From CAZHRC01 sp964533865 (lineage in GTDB: Bacteria; Bacillota; Clostridia; Tissierellales; Peptoniphilaceae): 64,000 nucleotides of DNA. Position 1 is the stretch's first letter, and the number at the start of each line of letters is the position of its first letter. Below are positions 51,447 to 59,775 of the stretch, piece by piece. The notes beneath the pieces are model-generated. The model searched no databases and was not told the DNA's origin. It was given only the letters and a program-made list of their open reading frames with translations. A program made the translations under genes and the position numbers. Where the stretch lies: the NCBI GenBank assembly GCA_964533865.1, contig CAZHRC010000007.1:30493-94492 (forward strand), given 5' to 3'.

Positions 51447-52352
51447 ATGAGCCGAATACAACCGATGATTTTTTATCCCAAACCGCAAATGACCAAAAAA
51501 GGATACGATATCTTCTATTACATCAACGAAGAGCCTTGGCCGATGTCTGAGGAGATGAGAGTGGATGGTCACAACCATAAATATTATGAACTGTATGCTT
51601 TTGTCTCTGGAGCAGTGGATTACACCATTGATGGGATCACCTATCCGTTGCGACCTGGTGATGTACTGCTCATGCGTCCAGGGCAGATACACGGTGCCAA
51701 AGTGCATAATTTTAAAATTCCCTATGAGCGCTACGTCTTGTGGATCACCGCGGATTATTTAAAAAAACTCTCCTCCGATGAGACCAACCTCGCCTTGACC
51801 TTTGCCAATATCAACTTCATTGACAACTATTTGCGCACATCTCCTGAGATGTTTCGGTCGGTGACTCGATTATTGCAAATGATCTTGGCTCAAAGAAAGG
51901 TCAACGACTATGGGTCAGAGTTATTAACCGATGCTTACATTGCAGAACTACTCATCAACGTGACAAAGGCGAAAATCTATCAGCGACCTGTCATCACAGG
52001 CCACGCTATCGAAGAAAACGACCTGATCACTCGAACTATCTCCTACATCTCCGACCACATCGGGGAGAGGTTGAGTATCGAAGAGATTACCAACGCCCTC
52101 TACGTCAGCAAATCTCACCTGTCAAAATTATTCACCAATACATTGGGCATTACCATCTACCAATACATTATTAAAAAGCGGTTGTTTTTAGCAAAGCAGG
52201 AACTTCTCGCAGGGGTCAGTGCAGAAACGGTGAGCGAATCCTATGGATTTGGTAATTACAGTTCCTTTTATCGGGCGTTTGTCAAAGAGTTTGGCAGTAG
52301 TCCGACGGAGTACGTCAAAAAGGAAATGAAAAATCATTCCGCTAAAAAATAA
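51447..52352 (+). CDS. AraC-family transcriptional regulator
   Basis: The protein of 301 residues has an N-terminal cupin sensor (HNHKYYELYAFVSG...YPLRPGDVLLMRPGQIH) and a C-terminal double helix-turn-helix at about 200-295 (LSIEEITNALYVSKSHLSKLF and ...VSESYGFGNYSSFYRAFVKEFGSSP, each cut short here). It is transcribed away from the GDPD/PP2C/ABC operon and is the natural candidate for its regulator. ATG 51447 follows TTGGAGGTCAC. Confidence 0.9.
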   Translation: MSRIQPMIFYPKPQMTKKGYDIFYYINEEPWPMSEEMRVDGHNHKYYELYAFVSGAVDYTIDGITYPLRPGDVLLMRPGQIHGAKVHNFKIPYERYVLWITADYLKKLSSDETNLALTFANINFIDNYLRTSPEMFRSVTRLLQMILAQRKVNDYGSELLTDAYIAELLINVTKAKIYQRPVITGHAIEENDLITRTISYISDHIGERLSIEEITNALYVSKSHLSKLFTNTLGITIYQYIIKKRLFLAKQELLAGVSAETVSESYGFGNYSSFYRAFVKEFGSSPTEYVKKEMKNHSAKK

Positions 52353-52427
52353 TCCTTTAACAATCCGAGGAGTTATGATATGATATTTGGTATGTCAAAA
52401 AATAATCAATTCGAGGAAAAGACGGCG

Positions 52428-53462
52428 ATGGATACTCAGGTATATAAAGTAGATGGTAATGACGACGAAGGAATCTCTTGCGCAGCGAGTTTTCTTCGCG
52501 CTGGAGAGTTAGTCGCGATTCCCACGGAAACGGTTTATGGCTTGGCGGCTGATGGGCTCAACCCAGAAGCTTGTCTAAAGATTTTTGAAGCGAAGAACCG
52601 CCCTGTGGACAATCCGCTGATTTTACACGTCCAATCCATCGAAGAGGTAACGCCTTTGGTCGCCTCGATCCCTGAAGAGGGTCGAAGGTTGATGGAGGCG
52701 CTATGGCCTGGTCCTTTGACGTTGATCTTTAAGCGCTCAAGCTTGGTTCCCGACGTGGTCACTGGTGGCGGTGACACTGTGGCGATTCGCATGCCATCCC
52801 ATCCGATCGCCCAACAGATCATCAAAAAAACAGGTAGACCTTTGGCTGCCCCATCGGCCAACGTCTCTGGCAGGCCTTCTCCAACAAATGCCTTCGATGT
52901 GCTGGCAGATATGAGGGGGAGAATTGCTTGTGTCATCGATGGTGGACCATCCCGTATCGGCATCGAATCCACCGTCGTCGACGTGACGACTCAGCCCGTC
53001 ACGATATTGCGGCCGGGATTATTCACTCAAGAGAGCCTGCAAGTCTACTTGCCAGAAGTTGCTATGGATCCGGGGCTGATCAGTGAAGCAAAGCCTCGAT
53101 CACCTGGACAAAAGTATGCGCATTATGCCCCTAAAGCCACATTTAAAGTGGTGGTTGGAGAATCTCCCAAAACACGCCAGGCCTTGAAAGAAATGGGGGA
53201 TCAGTATCGAAAAATGGGTATGAAGGTAGGTATCATGAGTTTCCAATCTCAAGCCCTGTTTCCTCAAGCGGATCTGTTTTTGAGCTTGGGGGACAAAGCC
53301 GACTTGTCTCAAATGGGACGGGTGCTCTTTGAACATTTGCGTACCTTTGATCGTGCGGGTGTCGATGTAATTTTAGGCGAAGGGGTAGAAGAGGTAGGTT
53401 TTGGACTCAGTCTGATGAACCGCATCAAAAAAGCGGCAAATGGAAGGGTGACCTATCTATGA
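52428..53462 (+). CDS. L-threonylcarbamoyladenylate synthase, Sua5 type
   Basis: The protein of 344 residues makes threonylcarbamoyl-AMP for the t6A37 modification of tRNA. The YrdC domain has IPTETVYGLAADG, KNRPVDNPL, PGPLTLIF, AIRMPSHP and PSANVSGRPSPT; a C-terminal Sua5 domain follows SPGQKYAHYAPKA. The start is uncertain: 52428 gives the usual length; ATGs at 52380 and 52392 are in frame, and the first has a good GAGGAG site. A promoter TTTAAC/TATGAT with 17 bp near 52357-52385 would favour 52428. Overlaps the next gene by 4 bp. Confidence 0.92.
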   Translation: MDTQVYKVDGNDDEGISCAASFLRAGELVAIPTETVYGLAADGLNPEACLKIFEAKNRPVDNPLILHVQSIEEVTPLVASIPEEGRRLMEALWPGPLTLIFKRSSLVPDVVTGGGDTVAIRMPSHPIAQQIIKKTGRPLAAPSANVSGRPSPTNAFDVLADMRGRIACVIDGGPSRIGIESTVVDVTTQPVTILRPGLFTQESLQVYLPEVAMDPGLISEAKPRSPGQKYAHYAPKATFKVVVGESPKTRQALKEMGDQYRKMGMKVGIMSFQSQALFPQADLFLSLGDKADLSQMGRVLFEHLRTFDRAGVDVILGEGVEEVGFGLSLMNRIKKAANGRVTYL

Positions 53463-53893
53463 CCAATATACTGTTTGTGTGTACGGGAAATACCTGTCGA
53501 TCGCCGATGGCAGAGGCCATCGGAAAAGCCGAGCTACCAAATGCCATCATTCAGTCGGCGGGGCTTTACCCCGGCGGAGATCGAGCATCAAGAAATGCGG
53601 TGCTCGCCATGGCGGAAAGAGGGTTGGACATTTCCAATCACCAACCACAAGGGATGAGCGAGGCACTATACCGCTGGGCCGATGTAATATTAACCATGGG
53701 CATTGCTCATAAGGAGATGATCGACGCTCGATTTGGGTCGGGTAAGGCCCATACGATCATCAGTTACGTTACGGGCGTCCCAGGGGATGTAGCAGACCCT
53801 TATGGAGGATCCCTGTCGGTCTATCGACAGACAGCGGAGCAATTGGAAGGATTGATTAGACATTTGACAAAGGAGGGAGCGGATGGACGTTAA
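53459..53893 (+). CDS. Low molecular weight protein-tyrosine phosphatase family
   Basis: The 144-residue protein has the P-loop VCTGNTCRSPMAEA with catalytic Cys at residue 9 and the general-acid Asp in VADPYGG. In Firmicutes a gene of this type commonly sits between sua5 and rpiB; the substrate may be a phosphotyrosine or phosphoarginine protein (YwlE-like). The Thr after the P-loop Gly-Asn in CTGNTCRS is the residue associated with phosphoarginine preference in YwlE. Confidence 0.9.
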   Translation: MTNILFVCTGNTCRSPMAEAIGKAELPNAIIQSAGLYPGGDRASRNAVLAMAERGLDISNHQPQGMSEALYRWADVILTMGIAHKEMIDARFGSGKAHTIISYVTGVPGDVADPYGGSLSVYRQTAEQLEGLIRHLTKEGADGR

Positions 53894-54332
53894 GATCATT
53901 GGCATGGCCGCTGACCACGGCGGATACGCGATGAAGGAAATCGTCAAGGCACACCTTGTCGATAAAGGTTATGAAGTGGTGGATTTTGGTACGACAGAAG
54001 AATCTTCGGTCGACTATCCAGACTATGCGGCAAAGCTGACAAAAGCCGTGTTAGAAGGTGCTGTCGACAAAGGGATCGCCGTTTGCGGGACGGGTATTGG
54101 GATATCCATCGCCTGCAATCGGGTGAAGGGGATTCGTGCTGCGCTTTGTGGGGATACTTACTCGGCGAAGGCTTGTCGTCAACACAACGATGCGAACATT
54201 CTGTGTCTAGGTGGCAGAGTGATTGGCATAGAGGTGGCAAAGGACATTGTCGATACGTTTTTCGCCCACGATTTTGATGGGGGTAGACATCAAACGCGTA
54301 TTGACAAAATAGAGCGCGTGGAGGAACTATGA
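53883..54332 (+). CDS. rpiB: Ribose 5-phosphate isomerase B
   Basis: The 149-residue enzyme interconverts ribose 5-phosphate and ribulose 5-phosphate. AADHGGYAMKE, the catalytic Cys in AVCGTGIGISIACNR and HNDANILCLGGR (catalytic His) are present. It overlaps both neighbours. Confidence 0.95.
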   Translation: MDVKIIGMAADHGGYAMKEIVKAHLVDKGYEVVDFGTTEESSVDYPDYAAKLTKAVLEGAVDKGIAVCGTGIGISIACNRVKGIRAALCGDTYSAKACRQHNDANILCLGGRVIGIEVAKDIVDTFFAHDFDGGRHQTRIDKIERVEEL

Positions 54333-54958
54333 GCAAAGTAACGGTTTTTGATCATCCGTTGATCAAACACAAACTCACCCTTCTAAGGGACAAAAACACA
54401 GGCAGCAAAGAATTTCGTCAGTTGGTGGAGGAAGTATCCACACTTATGGCTTACGAAGTGACTAGGGATCTGCCCAGTGAAGAAGTGGAAGTGGAAACCC
54501 CGATGGAAACGACAAAGGGTTATCTCATTTCAGGGAAAAAACTTGGCATCGTGCCGGTGTTGCGCGCAGGGCTGGGTATGGTTGATGGCATGCTAAACGT
54601 CATTCCAGCAGCGAGGGTAGGTCACGTCGGCTTGTATCGAGATCCCGATAGCCTGCAGCCAGTGGAGTACTATTGTAAGCTACCAGGAGACGCTCAGGAG
54701 CGAATCATGTACGTCCTCGATCCGATGCTTGCTACAGGGGGATCCGCATCGGCAGCCATTAGTGCAGTCAAAGCGAGGGGTGTAACAAACATCAAATTTT
54801 TGTGCATCATCGCAGCGCCTGAAGGGGTGGCTGTGCTCCAAAACGATCATCCAGATGTGGAGATCTACGTGGCGGCGCTCGATCGGGAACTCAACGATCA
54901 CGCTTATATTTTGCCTGGACTCGGCGATGCAGGCGACCGATTATTTGGCACCAAATAG
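54329..54958 (+). CDS. upp: Uracil phosphoribosyltransferase
   Basis: The 209-residue salvage enzyme makes UMP from uracil and PRPP. The PRPP motif YVLDPMLATGGSASAAI, the N-terminal HPLIKHKLTLLRDKNT and the uracil-binding ILPGLGDAGDRLFGT match the family. It is the last gene of the sua5-ptp-rpiB-upp block. In the gap that follows, TAACGATGCTAT (54972) and ATAGTGTCGTTA (55025) form an imperfect inverted repeat. Confidence 0.96.
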   Translation: MSKVTVFDHPLIKHKLTLLRDKNTGSKEFRQLVEEVSTLMAYEVTRDLPSEEVEVETPMETTKGYLISGKKLGIVPVLRAGLGMVDGMLNVIPAARVGHVGLYRDPDSLQPVEYYCKLPGDAQERIMYVLDPMLATGGSASAAISAVKARGVTNIKFLCIIAAPEGVAVLQNDHPDVEIYVAALDRELNDHAYILPGLGDAGDRLFGTK

Positions 54959-55040
54959 ATAGATGATAGGGTAACGATGCTATAGTTGCGAAAATTAAGT
55001 GAAAAAAATTTAATTTATGCCAAAATAGTGTCGTTATCTA

Positions 55041-55069
55041 TTGAACAATGGTTGCCGATTAGGTATAAT
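55041..55069 (+). promoter_or_regulatory. Promoter of the V-type ATPase operon
   Basis: TTGAAC (55041-55046), 17-bp spacer, TATAAT (55064-55069). Confidence 0.8.
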
Positions 55070-55105
55070 GTATTATAATAACGCAGCAAAGAAGGTGGTG
55101 AGACT

Positions 55106-55429
55106 ATGGCAAGAGAAGCTTTTCAGGCTGTACAAGATGCAGAAGAAAAAGCCAAGGAGATGATTGCACAGGCTCGGATCGATGCGAAACGCATTGTGGA
55201 GGAAGCGCGTTTGGAAGCGGAAGCTGGAGCGGCACAAAAGCTCAGCGAAGCCAACGACGAGGCATCTCGGTTGAAAGCGATTGCTATGCAAGAAGGGGAA
55301 GAAATTGCTGCTCCTCAACTTGACAAAGCATCGAAGGAAGCCAAATCCTTTATCGATACTAAGGATGGGGCGCTGAAAGAGGCAGTAGGATTTGTGGTGG
55401 AAAGGGTGAAGGCATATGGCAATAGTTAA
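55106..55429 (+). CDS. V-type ATPase subunit G/H (peripheral stalk)
   Basis: The 107-residue protein is a charged, Ala-rich helix throughout (AREAFQAVQDAEEKAKEMIAQARIDAKR), as in the stalk subunit that pairs with subunit E. It is the first gene of the operon, directly after its promoter, and overlaps the subunit I gene by 14 bp. Called NtpF in Enterococcus. Confidence 0.82.
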   Translation: MAREAFQAVQDAEEKAKEMIAQARIDAKRIVEEARLEAEAGAAQKLSEANDEASRLKAIAMQEGEEIAAPQLDKASKEAKSFIDTKDGALKEAVGFVVERVKAYGNS

Positions 55430-57362
55430 TATGTCCCAGTTCCAACTCACGCTCTTTTCCAGGGACAAAAACGATTTGCTGCGAGATCTTCAAAAGTTTA
55501 AATACGTTCACTTTTCCGATCTTTCAGAAATGGAAGAAGAAGCCATAGAGCTTCAGGATCCATCAAAAGAGGTAGTCGCTTGGACAGAAAAGCTAAACCG
55601 GGTGGATTGGGCGATTAACACCCTAAGTGCTTATGTGGAAAAGCCAAAAGGCTTGGCGGCCTACCAAGTAGAAACGCCATCCATGAGTTACGATGCTATG
55701 GAAAGTCGGGCACAGTCCTTTGATTTTGAAGGGGCTTATCGTAAAATACTCATGAAACACGAGCATTTAGAACAGCAGATCTCAAAAAAAGAAGAGCTTG
55801 AAACCTCCAATGTGGAATGGTCCCATTGGGTGACAATGGATTTCGATCCATCTGAAATCCAAAAATTACAACAAGGTATTGTGTTCACCGGCAGTGTTCC
55901 AAAGAAATTCAGAGAACCGTTGAATCACGAACTGGCTAAAATGGAATACACTTATTTTGAACACGTGTCTTCCGATTCAAACAATGCCTTTGTGTTCATT
56001 ATCACAAATAATGTCGACCATGATGAGGTGCTCGATGCGCTTAGACGCAACAGTTTTACCTCTGTCGAACTCAAAGGCCAACGAACGCCGAAGGATGAAA
56101 TCGATCACAACAACAAGATGATCTCAGAGGTGCAAGTCGAAATCGAAAGACTGACCCACGAGATGACCGCTCTTTCACAAGAGTACTTGTTGGAGCTTCA
56201 GATCGCGTCGGATTATTTAAGCAACCGCATCCTACAGGAGTCCACTCAATCCAACTTCCTACAATCCAAGAACGTCACGTTCATGGCGGGTTACATACCC
56301 ACGGATAAGTACGAGGAGTTTGAACAAACGATCCAGAAAAACGTGGGCAATGCATACTATCTTCAAACTGAGGACGCAGCTCGAGACGACGAAAATGTAC
56401 CGATTATGCTGAAAAACGGCAAACTTGTCGGCTATTTTGAACCCATCGTCGCAACATACGCCCTTCCGAAATACAACGAAGTCGATCCGACACCGTTGAT
56501 GGCACCGTTTTACTGGGTGTTCTTTGGAATGATGGCAGCAGATATCGCCTATGGGCTCATTATGCTCATCGGCACCACCCTCGCCTTGCAAATGTTGAAA
56601 TTCAAAGAAGGCATGAGGGTGATGGTGAAGTTTTTCCAGACCTTGAGCGTTTCCATCATCATTTGGGGATGTATCTACGCCAGTTTCTTTGGCGATCTGG
56701 TCACCATGCCATGGAAACCGTTGATTGACACGAACACGGATTACGTGTTATTGGTCGCCTTATCCATCGTCATGGGTCTGATCCACGTTTTCTTCGGGAT
56801 GGCAATCCTTGCCTATATGCGCATACGCGACAAAGATCCGATGGGTGCCATTTACGATGTCCTGTTTTGGTACATGGCCCTTATAGGTGCAGGGTTGTTC
56901 ATCGGCGCGGGCATGGCGGGCTTCCCACCGATGGTTAAAACCGTCGGCATGTGGGTGATGATCATCGGTATGGTTGGCGTTATTCTCTTCTCAGCAAGGG
57001 ACGAAGAAAAGCCGGTACCGCGAGTGATCTGGGGTGTTTACAATCTTTATGGCATCACCTCGTACATTGGAGACTTGGTCAGTTATACCAGACTTATGGC
57101 GCTAGGTCTTTCCGGTGGTTACATTGCCGTCGCCATCAACATGATCGTCAAAATGCTTTGGGGATCAGGTGTGCCAGGGATTATCGGAGGCATCATCGTC
57201 TTTGTGCTCTTCCAACTCTTCAACGTCTTTTTGAGCATGTTGAGCGCTTACGTTCATACGATGAGATTACAGTACGTTGAGTTCTTTGGAAAGTTCTACG
57301 AAGGCGGAGGACGTCCTTTCCGCAAATTCAGAAGCAAAGAAAAATATATCAATATTGAGTAA
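55416..57362 (+). CDS. ntpI: V-type ATPase subunit I (a-type membrane stator)
   Basis: The 648-residue protein has a soluble N-terminal half (1-345) and seven or eight transmembrane helices in 350-640. The membrane half provides the ion half-channels; the essential Arg lies in SYTRLMALGLSGGYIAVAIN (ion-path Arg before Leu-Met-Ala). Location and length fit NtpI/AtpI of clostridial V-ATPases. Confidence 0.94.
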   Translation: MAIVNMSQFQLTLFSRDKNDLLRDLQKFKYVHFSDLSEMEEEAIELQDPSKEVVAWTEKLNRVDWAINTLSAYVEKPKGLAAYQVETPSMSYDAMESRAQSFDFEGAYRKILMKHEHLEQQISKKEELETSNVEWSHWVTMDFDPSEIQKLQQGIVFTGSVPKKFREPLNHELAKMEYTYFEHVSSDSNNAFVFIITNNVDHDEVLDALRRNSFTSVELKGQRTPKDEIDHNNKMISEVQVEIERLTHEMTALSQEYLLELQIASDYLSNRILQESTQSNFLQSKNVTFMAGYIPTDKYEEFEQTIQKNVGNAYYLQTEDAARDDENVPIMLKNGKLVGYFEPIVATYALPKYNEVDPTPLMAPFYWVFFGMMAADIAYGLIMLIGTTLALQMLKFKEGMRVMVKFFQTLSVSIIIWGCIYASFFGDLVTMPWKPLIDTNTDYVLLVALSIVMGLIHVFFGMAILAYMRIRDKDPMGAIYDVLFWYMALIGAGLFIGAGMAGFPPMVKTVGMWVMIIGMVGVILFSARDEEKPVPRVIWGVYNLYGITSYIGDLVSYTRLMALGLSGGYIAVAINMIVKMLWGSGVPGIIGGIIVFVLFQLFNVFLSMLSAYVHTMRLQYVEFFGKFYEGGGRPFRKFRSKEKYINIE

Positions 57363-57386
57363 AAATTTAGGAGGGTAAGAAAAGAA

Positions 57387-57866
57387 ATGGCTAACACATT
57401 TGGAGCGTGGTTTGTTGAATACGGCGGTTTCGTCATGGGAATTTTGGGAGCATCGCTTGCGGTATTCCTATCCGGTACGGGATCGGCAAAAGGTGTAGGA
57501 ATTGCTGGGGAAGCAGCGTCTGCTGTCATCATCGAAGAGCCGGAAAAATTCGGTAAATCTTTGGTCCTTCAATTGCTACCAGGTACACAAGGGCTGTACG
57601 GTTTCGTTATTGGATTGATGTGTCTTGGAAAATTGACACCAAACATGCCATTGCAAACAGGTCTAGCAATTCTTATGGCTTGCTTGCCAGTAGGCATCGT
57701 CGGATTGACTTCCGCTCCTGCACAAGGTCGCGTATCCATAGGTGGGATCAACATCCTAGCTAAGAACGAAGACGAACAAACCAAAGGGATCATCTACGCG
57801 GTCATGGTAGAAACCTACGCCATCCTAGCATTCGTCACTTCGTTGATTTTAATCAATCTAGTCTAG
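57387..57866 (+). CDS. ntpK: V-type ATPase subunit K (sodium-type proteolipid)
   Basis: The 159-residue rotor-ring proteolipid has four transmembrane helices in two hairpins. Residues that bind Na+ in Enterococcus hirae NtpK are all visible in context: LLPGTQGLYGF (Leu, Thr, Gln, Tyr), APAQGR (Gln) and the essential Glu in MVETYAIL. A Na+-pumping enzyme is therefore likely. The ribosome site is AGGAGGG. Confidence 0.95.
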   Translation: MANTFGAWFVEYGGFVMGILGASLAVFLSGTGSAKGVGIAGEAASAVIIEEPEKFGKSLVLQLLPGTQGLYGFVIGLMCLGKLTPNMPLQTGLAILMACLPVGIVGLTSAPAQGRVSIGGINILAKNEDEQTKGIIYAVMVETYAILAFVTSLILINLV

Positions 57867-57893
57867 TCGAAACGGGATCTAAGGAGGGATTTC

Positions 57894-58448
57894 ATGTCAA
57901 ACTTAGACAATATCACCCAAAAAATCCTGGACGACGCCCAAGCCGAAGTGCAAAGCATTTTAGAGGAAGCGAACGCTAAGAAGCAAGCCATAGTCGACGG
58001 CCAACTTCGCGCGGCGACCACCGAGGTAGAAAAAATCCTCGAGCGCGCCAGCCGCGAAGCCGGACAAATCAAGGAGAGGGTCATCGCAAATGGAGAGCTT
58101 CGAGCGCGAGATGAAATACTAGGCGCCCAGCGCACGGTCATCGCTCGCGTGTTTGTAAAAGCGAAAGAAGAACTTGCAAAAATGGACGATAAAACCTTGG
58201 GTGAGACGATAAATGCAAGACTTGCCGAAGTCAGTCTGTCCAAGGATGCGCAAGTCATCGTCCCAAAAGGCAAGAAAGCTTCCCTTTCTACATTGGTGAA
58301 GGGAAACATTCAGGAGTCCGACACCCTCACATCGGGTTTTCAGATTGAGGAAAAGGGCATGAGGATCAATTACGATTTCAATCAGCTGGTCGACTATTTA
58401 AAAGATGACCTAGAGGGTGAAGTACACAAGCTTTTAGCGAAGAAATAG
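57894..58448 (+). CDS. V-type ATPase subunit E (peripheral stalk)
   Basis: The 184-residue protein has a long N-terminal helix (NITQKILDDAQAEVQSILEEA) that forms a coiled coil with subunit G/H, and a C-terminal globular head that binds the A/B catalytic crown. Homologous to NtpE. Confidence 0.9.
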   Translation: MSNLDNITQKILDDAQAEVQSILEEANAKKQAIVDGQLRAATTEVEKILERASREAGQIKERVIANGELRARDEILGAQRTVIARVFVKAKEELAKMDDKTLGETINARLAEVSLSKDAQVIVPKGKKASLSTLVKGNIQESDTLTSGFQIEEKGMRINYDFNQLVDYLKDDLEGEVHKLLAKK

Positions 58449-58457
58449 GAGGACGCC

Positions 58458-59459
58458 ATGAGACGAGACGATTATATTCATGCGTCAACGAGAATCCGAG
58501 TATTTGAAAAAGGCTTGCTCAGATCCCAAACGATGGAGCGACTGATCGATGCGACAAACATCGAGGAAGCTTTAAAAATACTACAAGAAACCCAGTACTC
58601 ACAGTACACCGGGCTTATCGAGACGCCGGCGCACTACGAGATCGCACTATCAAAGGAACTCGAAAGAGTCTACAAAGAACTCTACGATGTGTCCAACGAT
58701 CATGAGGTTATCGATCTAACCGGCATAAAGTATTATTATCACAACCTGAAAGTATTAGCAAAAGAGCGCATCACCGGCGAATCTATGGATCAGCTATTGA
58801 TCCCAGTGGGCAGCAGTGATCAAAAAAACCTGAGGGAGCTCTTTTCGGATAGAGGCATCAAGCTTGAAACAGGATTTGGCGCAGATGCAGTACGTGCGGT
58901 ACTGGAGGACTACGAAGAGAAAAAAGACCCCCAGCGCATCGACATCATCTTTGACGCTTACTACTTCCGCGAGTTGTTACACACGGCAAAAGAGTTAGAT
59001 GTGCCGCTGTTTATCCGATACGCACAGGATTCTATCGACTTCACGAACTTGAAAACTTTGTTGAGAGCAAAGAAACAAAACAAGCCTATGGCATTTCTCG
59101 ACGATGTGTTGGTGGAAGGTGGAAACCTACCGGTTCAAGAACTGATGGCATCCTACAACGATTCCGTTGACATCCTAAAAGTCAAAGTGAACCGATTCCC
59201 CATTGCAGACTACGTGAAAAAAGCGTTGGATAGCTATGGAGAGACCAATGTTCTATCGGAATTCGATAAAGAAATGGATAACTACATCGTTGCGTTGGCG
59301 CAGGAGTCGCGAAACATTTTAACGGGACCAGAACCTTTATTTGGCTATGCTATCGCCAAAGAAACCGAGATCAAAAATCTTCGGATCGTCCTGGGGTCAA
59401 AGCTAAACGATATACCAACGGAATCCATCCGAGAAAGGTTGCGTGAGCTTTATGTATAA
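58458..59459 (+). CDS. V-type ATPase subunit C (d-type, rotor adaptor)
   Basis: The 333-residue all-helical protein (DYIHASTRIRVFEKGLL at the start, YYFRELLHTAKELD in the centre) is the funnel-shaped adaptor linking the central stalk to the K ring, called NtpC in Enterococcus. It overlaps the subunit F gene. Confidence 0.9.
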   Translation: MRRDDYIHASTRIRVFEKGLLRSQTMERLIDATNIEEALKILQETQYSQYTGLIETPAHYEIALSKELERVYKELYDVSNDHEVIDLTGIKYYYHNLKVLAKERITGESMDQLLIPVGSSDQKNLRELFSDRGIKLETGFGADAVRAVLEDYEEKKDPQRIDIIFDAYYFRELLHTAKELDVPLFIRYAQDSIDFTNLKTLLRAKKQNKPMAFLDDVLVEGGNLPVQELMASYNDSVDILKVKVNRFPIADYVKKALDSYGETNVLSEFDKEMDNYIVALAQESRNILTGPEPLFGYAIAKETEIKNLRIVLGSKLNDIPTESIRERLRELYV

Positions 59460-59760
59460 AATCGGAGTCATTGGCGATCGCGATTCAGTTCTTGGTTTTA
59501 AAACCATAGGCGTTGACGTCTTCACGCCAATAGGACGTGAAGAAACGCGCAACGCTCTGGATAACGCAGCCAAAAACGGTTACGGCGTGTTGTTTGTTAC
59601 CGAACAACTGGCGGAAACCATCCCTGAAACCATCAACCGATATAAAAACGCGTTGGTGCCGGCGGTCATACTGATCCCTAGCAACCAGGGAAGTCTAGGC
59701 ATTGGGAAAGCTGCCATTAACACCAACGTTGAAAAAGCCGTTGGTACGAATATACTGTAA
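59452..59760 (+). CDS. V-type ATPase subunit F (central stalk)
   Basis: The 102-residue protein begins MYKIGVIGDRDSVLGFKTIG, typical of subunit F (NtpG), which works with subunit D in the central rotor. A GTG at 59443, three codons upstream, is closer to the AAAGG ribosome site and is an alternative start. Confidence 0.9.
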   Translation: MYKIGVIGDRDSVLGFKTIGVDVFTPIGREETRNALDNAAKNGYGVLFVTEQLAETIPETINRYKNALVPAVILIPSNQGSLGIGKAAINTNVEKAVGTNIL

Positions 59761-59775
59761 AGGAGAGGACTTCTA

